Origin: Pomacea canaliculata | Taxonomy: Eukaryota > Mollusca > Gastropoda > Architaenioglossa > Ampullariidae | Direction of reading: 5' to 3' | Length of the DNA stretch: 64,000 nt | Assembly (NCBI RefSeq): GCF_003073045.1 | Contig: NC_037593.1 | Coordinates: 16,978,725-17,042,724 of the forward strand | Part shown: positions 1 to 13,705 of the stretch, piece by piece | How positions within the stretch are numbered: position 1 is the first letter of the stretch | How the letters are laid out: the number at the start of each line of letters is the position of its first letter | The notes under the pieces: generated by a model | What the model saw: the letters and a program-made list of their open reading frames with translations, nothing else | The model's database searches: none | What the model was told of the DNA's origin: nothing | Translations under genes and position numbers: made by a program

Positions 1-109
1 TTTATGGCACGATGTCATCATCATTATCATCAGCAACAGCAAGCCACAGTATCATCATCGGTGTTGTTATCATTTTTTTTTTCTTTATCCAAACCCAAGA
101 GTGTGCTTA

Positions 110-119
110 CTACTACTAC

Positions 120-158
<39 letters not shown>

Positions 159-160
159 TA
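110..160. repeat. ACT/AAT trinucleotide microsatellite
   Basis: A short run of act units passes into about 13 consecutive aat-type units. It is a simple sequence repeat, and the long isoleucine run it encodes in one frame is an artefact. Confidence 0.9.
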
Positions 161-2775
161 TTTTTTATTATTATAACGTGGCGCTTTGCCAAAGATTTGC
201 TCATAGCGCTTTTCATAAATCATAATAGATTAACTAATAGACTAACAACCATGCATCCACATCCTCATATAACAGACACGCTCACTTCTACAACATACAC
301 TGCATAAGTAAATAAAAGTATATTCACATAAGGATAGTACTTCCAAGATGTTCAAGTCCGTTGTGTTGTAAGACGTAGTTCTCAACATTAGACGAATTTA
401 ATATTTAGATATCATGGGGTTAAATAATCAATCAGGTGCAAAAATCTTCTACAAATGCACGCAGACGCACTCACAAGTGCATCCTGGAGAGAAAAAAGGA
501 CTGACAATCACCTGCCCTTTAAAAGGAGCAAGCCAGCCTCTCGGTTCAATGAGAAAACAAAATCCAGTGACCCACGTGCGACAGGCGGCTTGAAAGCATC
601 CCGCCCCTCCATCCTTCCGGCACTACCCAGCTGCTGAGCACAATGAGTAGAAAAGTATGACAGCCTCTTGTTGACAGAGCTCTCCAACCGACGCCGGCCA
701 GGTCCGCGTCCTCCCATCCCCCGGGCCACACCGCACGCCGTACGCTCCGCCCAGACCCCTTGGTTCGATTCCCGGCTCGGAAGCCCCACCACACGCCGGC
801 TGTTAAGTGCTTGTTTAACACAAAGCCTTACGATATGTAAGCTGGTGCTGCAGGCTGTACCTGGCTCCACCGTCCTTCAAACACCAAAACTGAGGCTGCG
901 GGGGAGTGGAGGACGAAGAAAAACAACTGCCGGAGAGCGTAGACAAACTTGGGGAACACTGGTGTCATTGTTGAAAGACAAATGATTAAAGTGTTTGCTG
1001 CCTCCAAGATAGTTAGCCAAACACCGTGCCACCGTTCCTCCCCCTCAAGGCACTTACACCACCCTCATCCAGTTTGTGTCAATGTAAGCATGGTAGTCTA
1101 GGTTACAGCAGGTAAGCGATGGCGTGGTGTCGTCGCTGTGGTGAGCGATTTCGCGGTGGGAAGATCCGATGGTGGTCTTCTAGGCCTTCTTGACCAACAG
1201 TGCGACATCAGACAGTAAATGTCAGGAGCTTTTGTAATCAAGCTGAAACTTGCAATATCAAAAGATGGTGTGTGTGCACGTACATCGTTCTAATATTTGT
1301 TCAGTTTCTGCTACACCGAGGGTGTAAACTTGGAATTTATCTCTGGATGTGACATACCTTAGCTGCTGACTCGGCATTAAACCCTTACAACAAACATCAT
1401 ACTCTCTCCCCGCATCCCATCCTCTCCCCTCTTTCCCTGAGAAAATATGAAAAGAAAAGTATTTGCCTGATTGTATCCTAGTCACGTGACAGCCTACTGC
1501 ATTGTACTCTGGTCATACATCATCGACTGCTATCTCATTTTCCGAGGCAATAGAGTCAAATCTTCTTTCTTCTACGGTTTATCTTCTTTCCTGTTTCATG
1601 CCTTCCCTTTCATGATATCTCTTTCGACCCCACATACACCCTCTACCCGCTCCCCCACCTACATATGACCCCGACTACCCACGCATTGCATCTACTCACC
1701 AGTGTCTACTGGGTGTGCATGAGACAAGAAACAAATATCTATATTTCGGAAGTCTGGTCCAATCAATATACACGGTCGTGCTGTATGGCGTGTGGCGGAG
1801 GATGGCGGTTGTCTGTGCTGCAGGAATGAATGCGCAGAAGCAAGGGGGGCAGGGAAGCTGATGTATTCATTCCCCCGGGGTACAAGGCTGGAGATGGTGT
1901 AAAGCAAGCAGCAGAAATCACTAACACAGACGGCAGGACATGTAACCTGTATCTCGGGGGGAAGGGAGACGGGAGGATGGAGACTTGTATGGGAGGAGAT
2001 GTAACTGCGATTGTCCTGACTCGAGCAAAACAAGAGAACACGGGAGGAGAGAAAACAGAAAGCAGTCAGAGAAAATAAAAAAAAAAAACAGGGAGAGTGC
2101 GGAGAAGAGAGTACTAACATGCAAATGAATGCATGCTAAGAGAAAATGTCCCGTATGCGATGATCATAGTCTTTTAATAAATGTAAGCATGCGTGTGAAT
2201 GCGAGCATTATAAGCCAGATTGCCGTCAATCAGTCCCAATCATCTAATGTCCAGTAGCCCGGATGTCAGGCTCCTACCATCAATCACTCACAACCATGAT
2301 AATATCTCCTTTTAGCAATTCGCGCTTTTTTGCTAAAAACCGACTTGTAAATTTGTTCAACTAAAATAAATTATCCTTGTTTCGTATGTTAATCAGGGGG
2401 GTGGGGAAAGGAAGGTGGCGGTCACACGGCCAATCAACAACAAACCAGGGAGGCCAACAAGGCTTCGCCGCTTCCACCCAAAGAATACAAATTCCTGCGG
2501 ATATCGTTCAGTGCGCATGCGTGGACGGCGAGAGAAAAAAAAAATGGAGTCAATCTGCAGGCAATTACGTCTCTTAACTTCACGGTAAGCATTAGCTCGC
2601 ACCTTGGACATCGCTTTTCTTGGCTTCCGCTTCCCCGCAGAGTGATAAGACCGATGTCAAAGGTTAGTGGCAAACGATGCGATCATGTCGACATGAGGGA
2701 AAATTGGTCTGACCTCCAGTTACGGCCCTCGTCCTCCGTATCTTAATCCCCCTTCGTTCCCATTATGCAATTGCT

Positions 2776-2814
2776 TTCCCTCCCTCCCTCCCTCCCTCCC
2801 TCTCTCTCTCTCTC
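2776..2814. repeat. CCCT/CT microsatellite
   Basis: Tandem ccct units run into ct units, giving a pure pyrimidine tract on the plus strand. Confidence 0.9.
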
Positions 2815-3224
2815 AAACACAAATAACAAGAATAATCTGATGTTGTAACAACACTTTTAAGAGCAAACGAGTAAAAAAAAATAGGGTTCGTTTCTGGAAT
2901 TTGTGATAAGTTTCATTTTGGAAGGCTACAAGAAATAAATATTAAAAAAACCTTGGCACAGAGAAATTTGTCAGCATCTCCAACACCGGTGTCCTCCCTT
3001 GCTCAGATATCGCATTAAAAAAAAAGAATTTGCTTACAACAAGATTGGATGAGCTGCAAAAGATCAAATCCTTCTTCGTATAATTTTTAAACTAACATCA
3101 ACAACCGTGGACTGTCACTGTCATTAATCTTTTGTTCCAGTAACTGATAGATATTAAGAGAAGGATAAGAGTGGAATTCCTGGATAATCTTCATCCTGAC
3201 CAAGCGCAGGGTAAAGGTTGAAAA

Positions 3225-3490
3225 AAAAGGGAAGGAGTAGCCTAATGGTAAAAACGGCGTCCAAACCTAAGGAAGCGCCGGTTCGATACCCGTGTAGCGC
3301 AGCGAACTTCTCCCAGCTATCTTTGTCTCGCAGTCGTAGAAAGACAAGGTAAGGTAGCTTTGTAATAGGCTCTAAACCCTCCCTACAACTGTTTTAACAT
3401 TAAAATTACTTCTAAACATCTGTATATACTCCCCGAACACGTTTGTTTCATGTACATGTTTGTCAATAAACATTTTTATTATTAAGTATA
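3225..3490 (+). mobile_element. tRNA-derived SINE-like element
   Basis: An A-box-like sequence (tagcctaatgg, 3238-3248) is followed about 42 bp later by a perfect RNA polymerase III B box (ggttcgatacc, 3280-3290). This is the spacing of a tRNA-like SINE head. The sequence after the head is unrelated to tRNA and ends in a T/A-rich tail near 3470-3490. The acceptor-stem ends do not pair, so it is not a functional tRNA gene. The 3' boundary is a guess from the tail; the head is the confident part. Confidence 0.55.
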
Positions 3491-6400
3491 TATATATATT
3501 CCAAGATGTCTTCGGAAACCTAGGTTCTAGTGTCAAAGCTCTAGGTCTCAGCCTCTGAAGTGCTTATCTCCTCCAAAGACATGTTTCTTGGGTGGCGGAG
3601 GCAACTCCGTCCAACTCCAGCACAATCTACTTTACCATCGCGGTTATCTGCCGAGAAGAAGAACGCTTCCGGACAAACTAGGGAAAGGAGAAGACAACTC
3701 TAGACATAACGAGTGTGTGTGAAATGCTTCAACCTGTCTACACTCCTCCCTGCCGCGTTCAGTTCTCGTCTGATCAGGACTTTCTCCTCGCCACCAATAA
3801 TTCCATCACAAAGCTATACCTCCAGTTATCGCCGTCATCCTCAACTTTTCTCTTCCACGCAGCGATCCTCGAAGAATTCGACAATGATGTTTCATCTAGC
3901 CATGTCAAAAATAAACATTTTATAGATATGATATTCTGAAGGAGTAAACAAACAAGTGTTGATACGGAACTGACATCAGAGCTCCATTTTTATTATTTTT
4001 TGGTCCAATTTCTGATTAATTTTGAATTCAGTGTTCCATTCCCACGCGAGATTTCAGCGATGACGCTTGCATCCTATGTAGTCCAGGCGAGTTAAATCTT
4101 CGTAGTATCATCGCTACGGTCGTCTGAAAGATAACAACCCGCGCGTCATTAGAAGAAACGAACCAGAAACCTCATGATTTAACTCTCCTGAAGACTCATA
4201 AATGTGTCTCGCTAAAAGCCTCAGTCTCCCCCGTACGGTCCCGCCATCTGGTGCTAGCTACCCTTGCAGTGAAATAAGGCGTAAACTTTGACCCCGATAA
4301 CCTTAATGGCTTGAACGATGATAACACGTTGCAAATGTAGCGGGAGTGCGGAAATGAACGAATCCTGTGGCCCTCGTCCGACGAGGTTTTGAATAAAAGA
4401 TCGTTCTCAACCTTTCAGAGTTGACGAATGTTTCACCAACCTTGACAAAGTTTTTAGATACAACCATTTGGCAAGTTACTTTGTCAAACTTATTCAAATG
4501 TTCATTTATGCGATTTTTTCTCTTTTGGTTCAGGAATGGATTAATGATGAACGATTTGTGGATGGCTGGATGGCTGGATAAATGTGTTTGTGATGTGAGT
4601 GCGGGGTCTCCCCCGAGAAACCAGGGCTATTAACGTCCACTTCATCATTGCACACACGTGGAAATTCCACGCCCCCGGTTCGCGACCTGCCGAGCGATGC
4701 ACGTGTTCGACTATTTTTGACGATCGTCTCCATTCGGAAGGCTTTAGGCCCAGCATTTCGGTTCTTTGTTTGTTTATTTGTTTGTTTGAGACCTCATTTT
4801 TCAATCCGTCTCCCAAGATGCCCTTGGCCGTAACCCGTCCCCTCTCTTCATGTCACCAACATGGAAATGACTCAAAATGTTTTTTCGTGCACGCGCGTGC
4901 TATTTCTGTAGAGGGAGTGCTGCTTCATTTCACGCCATCCATCTAGTGTCCTGCTCTCAGCCATTTGCTTTTCTTTTCTCCTGAAGGACTTCTTTCTTCG
5001 CCTGCTTCTCCTGTGTGCGCACACACACACACAAGCCTTCTTCCTCCAACCATTGACATTTAAAAAAAAGAACCACCTAGTGACAGATGAACTTCACGAA
5101 ATTCATCAAGACGCTTTTGGCTGTTAATCAGTTAAAAATAGTTTTCTGTCACAGAGACAGACTGGTCTTCTGGCATCATCACCTAAGGTCTGTTCTCTCC
5201 ACTGTTTTTCTTCCCATCCCCATCCACTTCAGTCACTCCCCTGTTCTCTCTCTCTTTCTCTTGTCGTCTGTTCTGATGATGTCGATCGGTAGGTGCATCC
5301 TGGGAAAAGCACAGAAAGGTCAAAAGGCATCGTCTTGTGTTTTCAGTCAATCTGGGGTGCGTGACTACAAACGCGCCGGCGTCGGAGAGCGATGACAAGT
5401 CGTCTGGGATGCTTCTTACTCTCTGGTCTGTAGTCCGACATTTCAATAAATTGCATATCTCAATATTGTTAACACTTAATGGTTCTGTTTCCAGGTGATG
5501 AAACTCACTTTCATGGTCTAATTTTTGCTCAGGAAGGTGACTAGCGGTAAGCACTTACACTGTCATCACCACATCGCCGCTGTAGTCGTCCTTAGCATCG
5601 CTGTCATCATTATTGTCAGTATCGCCATCCACGGTAAACAAACAATAAACAAAAATCCACAGCTTACACCCGTTGACTGTAGAGGTTCCTGGTGTCCTAC
5701 GAGTGTGGCAAAACGGGATTCGTACAAAGTCATTGGTTAGAAAGTAGGCAAGGGGAAATAATTCAATGGTTGAGGGATGGGCAAGGTGTAGGTTAGCAAG
5801 TACTGTGAGAATCCGGCCTATAGTGTTAAATTTAAGGGATTATTATTTGGGGTTTTTTTCTGGTTTGGTAACCAGCATGGATGGAGGCCAACTCTCAAAC
5901 CTTTCCCTGTCCTCGTGGACCGTTAAACATGGCAGCAATGTTAGGGCTAGGGGGGAGCACTCATTTCAAAACTCAAACTGGTAACTGAAACATGAACTGA
6001 AACTAAACCATGGGAAAATCACCTTCCACTCCTCAACTCTGCGACCACAAAAACAAGCCTGAGACTAGGAAGTTGTATCATCTCCACGACTACCCACAGT
6101 GCTCATAACGTCATTTTTCCGCGCATGCCCAGAGGACCCGGATTTTGCTGTCAGCATCACGTAACACAGGAAGCACCCAATCGTTATCAACCTCTGTTCT
6201 TCAAGCTACCAGCTTTTTCCTAGAGTCCTGACGATTTCTTTTTTTCTAAAGTTTATTTGCTCGTAGCCAGATTTAATACCGAGCGAGCTCCCGCCGATGA
6301 ATTAAAAAAAGAAAAAAAAAAAAAAGGAAGTAGCGGTACATGTTTTCTAGCGTCTTAGGAAGTTTGAAAGTGCGCTGGCTGTCTTTCATTCCTCAAGAAA

Positions 6401-9400
6401 TATGGCCATCACAATGATGAAAGTCAAACACAGTGGGCCTTGGGAAAAAAAGTGTATCTCTGGACGGGGGTCACCGGGCCTTGTTTGCTCGCTCACCGAG
6501 ACATATGAAAATCAATCCCATTCTTTCCCCAAACGCAGCATCTCGTGACAGTTACGGGGCAAACAAAATTTCAGACGAGCAGCGCGAGAAATCGATGGCA
6601 TCTGGTCTTGCTTGGACTCGTGCTGGTCACGCGTTGGATGACATCCTTCTGCCTCTGTACCCCCCCAAGACCTTCACCACCATCCCTACACTGCCCAGCA
6701 CCCATCTCCCTCTCCTCCATCCTTCCCCTTCAGGGGACAGCACTCTCAACTCTTGCCAGGAAATCACGTTCAACGACAAAGCTGCCCTTAACTATTGTTC
6801 GCCAGCACTTAACTGGTGTTTGTGGCGCTGCTGCTGGTGGTGGTGTTGGCAGTAATTGTCGTCAGAGTCGCCATCTACCGTTAACGGTCCTGCCAATCGC
6901 GTTCAGCAGCGGTGAGGGAGGTATTGAGCTCTGGCGATGTCAAGTTGCTGCAGAGCTGGTGGAGGTAAGTCGGTGATGGTGGATGCAGCACAAAGCATTG
7001 AGGTCTTAAATCCCGATTACGATCCTTCACCTGCTTATTTCAGACATTTAGTAATCGCATTGTTCTAACACCTTCGCGAAATTTCCATTCTCTAAATCAT
7101 ACATTTGTTTATTTTATTTATCACTTTGGTAAATGCTTCCCTTTTTTTTCTCTCTCTCTCCCTCATTCACACACACAGCTATTGCGTCTTCTTTTTGGCC
7201 TTGTCCCAGCCTCGTGCCCCATAATTCCACTGGCGAGACCAAGTTTGACTCCCTACGATAAGAGTGCCTAAATTATTTCCCCCAGAGGCAGTATCTTGCC
7301 CTACTCTGTGTCGATTTCCGATGGTCAAGAGTGATTAATAACGTTAGCGGGCAAGTGGCCGCCAAGACTGTCCAATGTAGGCGCACGTCCGGGAAAGTAA
7401 GTCTTCACTTCACCGACATTCATCGCCCGCCAATCTCGGCACGTAGGACGGAAAAACTTCATTCTAGAAAAACACAATTGGCCCGCCATCTGAGATCTCA
7501 AAGGGTGTGGGTACATGTTGGAGGAAAGGGGTGGTGTTTTAATTCTTTGTGTTGATTCATTTCATGGAAACTCGTAAATACAGTTTGGGTATTCAGCCGA
7601 GGTGTTGGCGCCTGGTAATGAATGGTGTGCTACATTTCTTGTGGAATATACGCTGAACATCGCTTTTTAAAATTAAACCAAAAACATCCAGAAAAATTTT
7701 TAAAAAAACCTGAAGAAGCCATGATGCATATTCTATAGACAAATTCTATGATACCTTGTTTCAATCCTCTAAGCATAAGAAGATTTGAAGTTATGAGTAA
7801 AACTTGGACAAATACAAAAGAAAATTGTTTCCGCGCAAAAAAATATTTGAATATTGTTCACTGAAAGTCTCGATCTGAAGAGAGAGTGTGTGTTGGGGTG
7901 GGGGAAGTTCTGGTCTGTTGCACCACATTGTCAGACTGGTTAAGGCGTTCTTTATGTTTTCATCGCTGACGTTATCGCGAGGCGTGAAACAGAGGGAGAC
8001 GAGTTTCACCAGAGGCCGTTCCTGCAAACCTGTCGTCGAGGAAACTAAGCGATATTTCTAACTACATTACCATCCGGGTCCCGCTCTAAAGTCTGTCCGT
8101 TTGCTTTTTGGCTTATCTGTACCACATGTCGTGCATCTTCCCCACCCCACCTCCTCGTCCTCCACCGCCCACAAAAAAACCCGTTTTTTTTCTGAACTCC
8201 CCTCCTCTCTCTCTCCCCCCTTACAACGCCTGTTACACGAACGAACGATGTTAAACTTGCTTTACTCGGGCAGTCAAGGCTCGTGGATGGCGGACTGAGC
8301 ACAGAACCATGCCGGCTCCATGCTTGTTTTTCTTCTCCCTCCTGCAGCCGCTGCCTCCTTCGTGCTTTCCACTTCCTTCGTGCGTAATTTTTTTTTTATA
8401 CATCTCCTCCCCTTTACTCTCTTCCCTTCGTGGACCCTCCCCCTCTCTCTAATTTTGTTTCCCTTTTTTTGTTGCTTGCACTCAGAAAACTTGTACGTAA
8501 ATTAGTACTGTCGTAGGAACTCGAAGATAGATGTTGAAGATGACTGTTTGATGGGGCGGGAGGGGTCTCGCGGCTGTTTACAGCAGGAGGCTTGTAATAA
8601 GCAGCTGAGGGTCTAGGGAGAGACAGAGAGGCCACGTGGTTGGCTGTCTTTACGGGGCAGCGTTCTGACCAGTGTTTTCGTTTTAACCGGGTGGTGTGAT
8701 GCACGGTAAGGGTAAATATGAAAGAAGAGGGTGGATGGCTTGGGTAGGGTGTAGAGGAGGCAGTGACGAGGGAGTCGAAGACTCGAATGATGCGGATGAA
8801 CATGGCTGGAAGGCCGCTTGTCTAGCTTCGAGTTCGTTTAGTATCTTTGTCCAAGTCATTGTCCCTTTTTTTCTTTTTCTTCCATCGTCCTTTTCAATTT
8901 TTGTGACAATGATAATTATAACGACAACAACGACGACGACAGCGGCAACAGCAATGATGATGTGATATATCGACTAAAACTGTATAGGTCAAAGATTTGA
9001 TGAGATGACAGTGGTGAGGGTTATGCCATCGGGTAGTTGTTGTTGATGACATCAGTTTTTGACAAACCTCACCTCCCAGAACCTCTCAAAATAATTGACC
9101 TTATCAATCTTTCCAGCCTCGGTCAGTCGGTTACTGAGCTCGCTCATACATGTGGACATAATACATCCCACTGTGTATCGTACCGGACCACTGACGACAT
9201 ACTTCTCGGCATTTCAGTTATTCAAGAAATCGTCTCAGACCATTACTGAGTTTTCTGTGATCTACATACGTAGCTGCCTCTTGCCGCTTGTTATTTACAT
9301 CACGTGTGTCTACATTGCAGTCAACCGTGACTGGGGGACGGGGTGAAAATTTATCTTCGGTCTTGAAGATTTCCCAGTTTGGTTCTTGCGAGTTAAAGTA

Positions 9401-10849
9401 AAGCGAATTCGAGGGTTTGTTTGGGGCTTGTTGAGGGTGGGTTTGAAACACCCTGCAAAAGACTGAGTCGATTTGGTGGTAGACCAACCGATTTGGAGAA
9501 AGCCAAGTTGTCCTCAGCTGCCTGTGGGGATGAAGGTTATTGGGTGAGTCAGCGGCTTTCTACAAACTCTAGGAATCTTTAGGCATCTGTTTCACACAAG
9601 CCGAATGAATGTACCTACCATTCCTGCCCATTGTTGGTAAACGTCTAGTCTGGTCTCAGTTTTCAAGTCAGTGAGTAGGACTAGAAATACCACAATGGGC
9701 AAAAAGAACTCAACAACACCGACATCAAGATTGTACGTGGAATACATTTACATTACCGATGACAAGTTTGTCGAAACTCAGATAATAGGAGAATGGTTAG
9801 CCATTAGTTCATAAATCCATTTCGTTTTATTTGATGTCGTTCATTATTGTAGTTTGTGTTTGTGCTTTTAACAAAATTCTTTATTCTAATATTCTAAAAC
9901 CTAAGCATTCTTTGACCCCCTCCCCATAGAGTACTGGACTAGAAGGGAATCACTCTCAGAAAGGGGAATTTAGGTGAGGCGCATGCGCGTGAACAGGGAG
10001 GCATTTTCCCCAGAAATGGAAGGAGGAATGTCACAACAGTCTTCGGTGTGATGGATCACTCCCCTAAAAGTTTGACGGGACAAAAGAAGCGGCAGTGGTG
10101 TAAGTAATAAACCACAGATACCAGAAAAGTCTACAGTTCCACCAAAAGGTGTAACAGAGCGCAATCGCACACACAACACAAAGCTCACGCGCGAGCTGCG
10201 ACGAAAGGAAAGAAAGAAAGACTGATGGATGAAATGATGCGCGCTCAGTTTCCGTCCAGGGATGTGACCTTTAGCCCCAGCTGGCATGTCCATCAAGGCT
10301 CAGCAGAAACTGTTCGATCCAGCCCTTTTCACCCCAAAAACCGAGGCAGTCAAAGCAGACAATTTACATACCACCTTGTCCAGCGCCGTCTGGAGTTTGC
10401 GCATGCAACCGAAGCGCTGAAAAGAGCATGAGATTTTTTTTCGTTCAGTTTACTCCCTCGCTCACTCCAAACAAACTAGAAAATTGTGACTTAGCCATAT
10501 ATGCAAGACCACACGACTGACTTCCTACAGAGGCCCGTAACCGCCAGACAAGGCGGCAGGGTGTGAATCAGCGACCTCCACTTTCAACGCCTGGATGATT
10601 TAATAGCGCATCTCTCGAGAGCACGTGCTGCTGAGGTTGGTGGCGAGAGAACGGGATAGGGGAGGGTCTGGCCGACGTTTGCCGCGAACTCGAGACGCGG
10701 AGAAGAGAAGTGCTGGTGATGGGGAGGAGAAGCCGATGTCTACTCTGGAGACTTTCATGACGGTTGTACAAACGTACTTCCCTCCCTACTCACTTTCTAT
10801 GTCTAGAGAGCACGCGCGCGCACACAAACGCATGACACAAGACGCACAC
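3491..10849. other. Non-coding stretch, no gene recognised
   Basis: Mixed-composition intergenic or intronic DNA with short homopolymer and dinucleotide tracts, for example a CA tract near 5021-5032 and an A run near 6302-6325. Open frames up to about 140 codons occur (for example 6433-6855 on the plus strand), but they are rich in low-complexity residues and resemble no family I know. If the aquaporin gene whose first coding exon lies at 15013-15434 runs leftward in the usual way, part of this stretch may be its intron, but I could not find the second NPA exon. Confidence 0.45.
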
Positions 10850-11530
10850 CATGCGAGACACCCTTTGTGGAAATAAGGTGTTCGCGATGACAAAGCCCAG
10901 TTTGTTGGCCAGCTCCAACAGTCTCACACCTCGCGCGTTGGTCTCTCATAGACCAGGGGGTCCTACGGTGCCGGCTCAATGGTCGAATGCGTCTGGACCG
11001 ACTTTTGCGTTAAAGTCACCTACGATGGCGATCATATCATTCTTGGAGATGCCCCGAACCGTGTGGGCCAACTGTTCATAAAACGCTTCCACCTCGTTGT
11101 CCCTTTTCGGTGGTTGGGCATGAACTTGAACCACCGTAAGGTTCATTGGCCTGGCAGCTATATGGATATTCGCGAGAAATCAGTGTCCAGTTCATTACCA
11201 CCAGAGTCTATTCTTTCGTTCACCAGGAATCCGATGCATCGATCCCGCCTTCTGTTGTATCCCGAATGGAATAGCTTGTGTACTCGGGGTATCACTGTTT
11301 CTCCATCTCCCGAAGGCCCGGAGCTTGTAGCCTGCGTTACCTCCGATCTAGTATGCAATTCATTGACTTTCGACTATATCATAATTATACTTTGGCAATG
11401 TACTGGACTAGCAGCGCCCCCTCTCCAGTCCAGGTTTTCTGTTAGGGGTTTCTCCCTTAGCCTTCATCCCCTGGCAGGGAGAGAATTGGTTGAGATATGT
11501 ATGTGGGGTCCCTGACCTACGGAGTCGCTG
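10850..11530 (-). mobile_element. Decayed LINE fragment, endonuclease domain
   Basis: Read on the minus strand, 11100-10850 encodes an endonuclease/exonuclease/phosphatase-type domain of a non-LTR retrotransposon. It has EVEAFYEQLAHTVRG, then DMIAIVGDFNAKVG with the hallmark GDFNAKVG, then a segment like ETNARGVRLLELANKLGF. Two in-frame TGA codons interrupt it. The preceding part (11358-11158) reads RRDRCIGFLVNE-like sequence in another frame, so a frameshift is also present. No reverse transcriptase follows to the left, so the copy is broken there. The endonuclease would nick target DNA in an active element; this copy is dead. The left and right limits are approximate. Confidence 0.8.
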
Positions 11531-12492
11531 GCGAGAGGGACATCTGAAGAAAATACGGAACTTAGTGGCATGTAACGGAGCGCTGCAGATGAGGAGACAA
11601 CTTTCTTGGTCCTCTAACATTAAACGCAGAATTCTGAGAGACATAAATGTGTTTTTCTCTATTTTTACATTCTAGAAATTTAAGTGGAACAGAACTGGTG
11701 GACCGGCTCACCTGGCTAAGCACCCTGTATAACGGACTAAAATGAATATTCGTGTTACAGTATGTTACAGTGTTACTACAGCAGTCATAAAAGGTTGGTG
11801 AGTTGATCAATTAAAACAGACATCTTTAAAGTAAACAGATAATGATGATGAAAAATACCCGACTCAATGTATTTTTGGAGAAACATTTTCTGAAATATTC
11901 AAAGAGGATGAAGATGAAATATATCGAAAGAGATAAATGATAAGAAACGAAACATTTCTTTCCCCGAAGATTCCTTCAAACCTTCTGATGACAGATGATA
12001 AATGATGAAAAGAAGACCATGAAAGATTAGTGAATCTTTAAAGGAAGGACTCCATCCTCAACTCCAGTCACCATATCAGGTCAAAGGCCTGGGACTGTCA
12101 TTACCTCCATCCTCAACCCTCCCCCACAACTATCTCTCCCCATCCCCACCCACTTCCAACCCGCTTTCGTTCCCAATCAGTCTTGATCGCACATCTCGAC
12201 CACGCTTCACAATCGACGAATAAAGAAAGAAAAGAAAAAAAGAAATAGAAAGAAAAAGAAATAGACAAGTCGAGAGGCTTTCGATCCCAGACAGTCCAGG
12301 CCATAAACCGCCAAGTGAACACCAGCACACGGACCCTCCTGCACTGATCTCCAGCCACAAGCAGACCTCCGAATGGTCTTTTCTCCACCATACATCAGCA
12401 CTTTAGACCACCAGAATTTCCTCCCGCCTTTAATAGCGGTCGTCGGGCTTCGGTGGCTCATTGCATTTCTTTTGGAGTTTATCTCGCGTTTC

Positions 12493-12600
12493 GTCTTCTT
12501 CGTCTTCATCTTCATCTTCTTCTTCGTCTTCGTCTTCGTCTGCTTCGTGGTGATTTTTTTTTGTGTTTTTTTTTTGTGTTTTTTTTTTTTTTTTTTTTTT
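12493..12600. repeat. CTT/CGT trinucleotide and poly-T low-complexity block
   Basis: Repeated ttc, tcg and tct triplets to about 12546 are followed by interrupted T runs, the last about 24 T long, ending at 12600. Long acidic (minus strand) and phenylalanine-rich (plus strand) frames arise from this block and are not genes. Confidence 0.85.
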
Positions 12601-13188
12601 GTTCTTTCTACGTTTGTGCAAAGGCAATGAAAAAAGGAAAAAAAAGGTAAATGTCTGTCTATATATAGACTGTCCCACGCTCACCGCAGCACGCGAATTT
12701 CTAGTTTGCGAAGAGGAACAATAAATATTTCATACCGGTGTCACGGTCTGCAAGCATCGATCTCTAACTCGGTCCTCTCCATCTTTCTGAGATACAGTCA
12801 GTCTGCTGGCTTGGCTGCTGGATTGTGTAATGTGGTTATTTGTATTTGGGAAGATTTGTGGTGGTGGTGGTTGGTGGTGGTGGGTCATTCTATGATAGAT
12901 TCGTAATCGACTTGTGTGATGAATATTCCTTTTTCTCTAATCATTGTCGACAGCTAAAAGTATATACTTAAAGTTTTCTGTTATCACATTAACGACCTCA
13001 TTTATCACTGTTTTCACATTATTTGATACTTCTACAGTCATGATTGACATAAGTGTGTGAATATCTCCAGGTTGTCAAATCGGCAAACAAGAAGTCGCGA
13101 CACTCATAATATCAGTAACCGTCACATATCAGCGTTATGTTGGGTTCAAACATCAGCTTAAAACATACAGTCTAACATAACACACTCC

Positions 13189-13189
13189 C

Positions 13190-13256
<67 letters not shown>
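13189..13256. repeat. CAGA tetranucleotide microsatellite
   Basis: About 17 uninterrupted caga units. The following sequence (gatcttttattgctttaag) looks like the kind of 3' tail that often sits beside such arrays in retroelement remnants, but I could not assign it. Confidence 0.95.
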
Positions 13257-13705
13257 TCTTTTATTGCTTTAAGCACATTGGCTAGAGCAAGGGTGCGAGA
13301 ACCTACTCAAATATGGTAATATACCCAAATCATATACAATTTTTATTCGCAAATTCACCTGTGTTCTCAAACACTCATATACACTTATAATTATGCAGCA
13401 AGGACATATTAGAAAAGATTGTAAAGTTGCACACCCACTTCCACACAACTATAATACATTTCACCTCCTCCTACCACAACCACCCCTATACCCACCCTGA
13501 CCACCATTCTACTTCTGCCTTCTGAAACACACACTGGCCTCCACATCTCTTCAAACCATCACCCTCCTCCAGATATTCTCTCTTGGTAAACTACCACACA
13601 GTCTAACAGTTCCTTTTTTTCAACATATCGTCAGACAGACAGATAGACAGTTGATTGAAATAGGGTTAGAAAACATTTTCCATATTTTATAATAATATTA
13701 CAATG

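Larger units (their letters stand above)
1..3224. other. Non-coding stretch, no gene recognised
   Basis: No open frame here reads like a known protein and no convincing exon with splice signals was seen. The stretch holds an ACT/AAT trinucleotide tract (110-160), a CCCT/CT tract (2776-2814), short A runs and a GC-richer patch at about 640-950. A single B-box-like sequence (ggttcgattcc, 762-772) suggests an old SINE remnant, but no matching A box lies at tRNA distance. Distal exons or introns of the minus-strand aquaporin gene could lie here unrecognised. Confidence 0.5.

Noticed and set aside
762..772. B-box-like sequence as another SINE
   Set aside because: No A-box-like sequence at the right distance upstream and no recognisable body.
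3230..3300. A functional tRNA gene
   Set aside because: The A and B boxes are good, but the acceptor ends do not pair and the T stem has a mismatch. It is better read as a SINE head.
6433..6855. 140-codon plus-strand frame as a gene
   Set aside because: Low-complexity ends and no recognisable family. A second long frame overlaps it, typical of GC-richer non-coding DNA.
10979..11515. 178-codon plus-strand frame as a gene
   Set aside because: It is antisense to the LINE endonuclease fossil, whose minus-strand reading is clearly the meaningful one.
12430..12684. Acidic Glu/Asp-rich protein on the minus strand
   Set aside because: It is entirely encoded by the CTT/CGT and poly-T low-complexity block.
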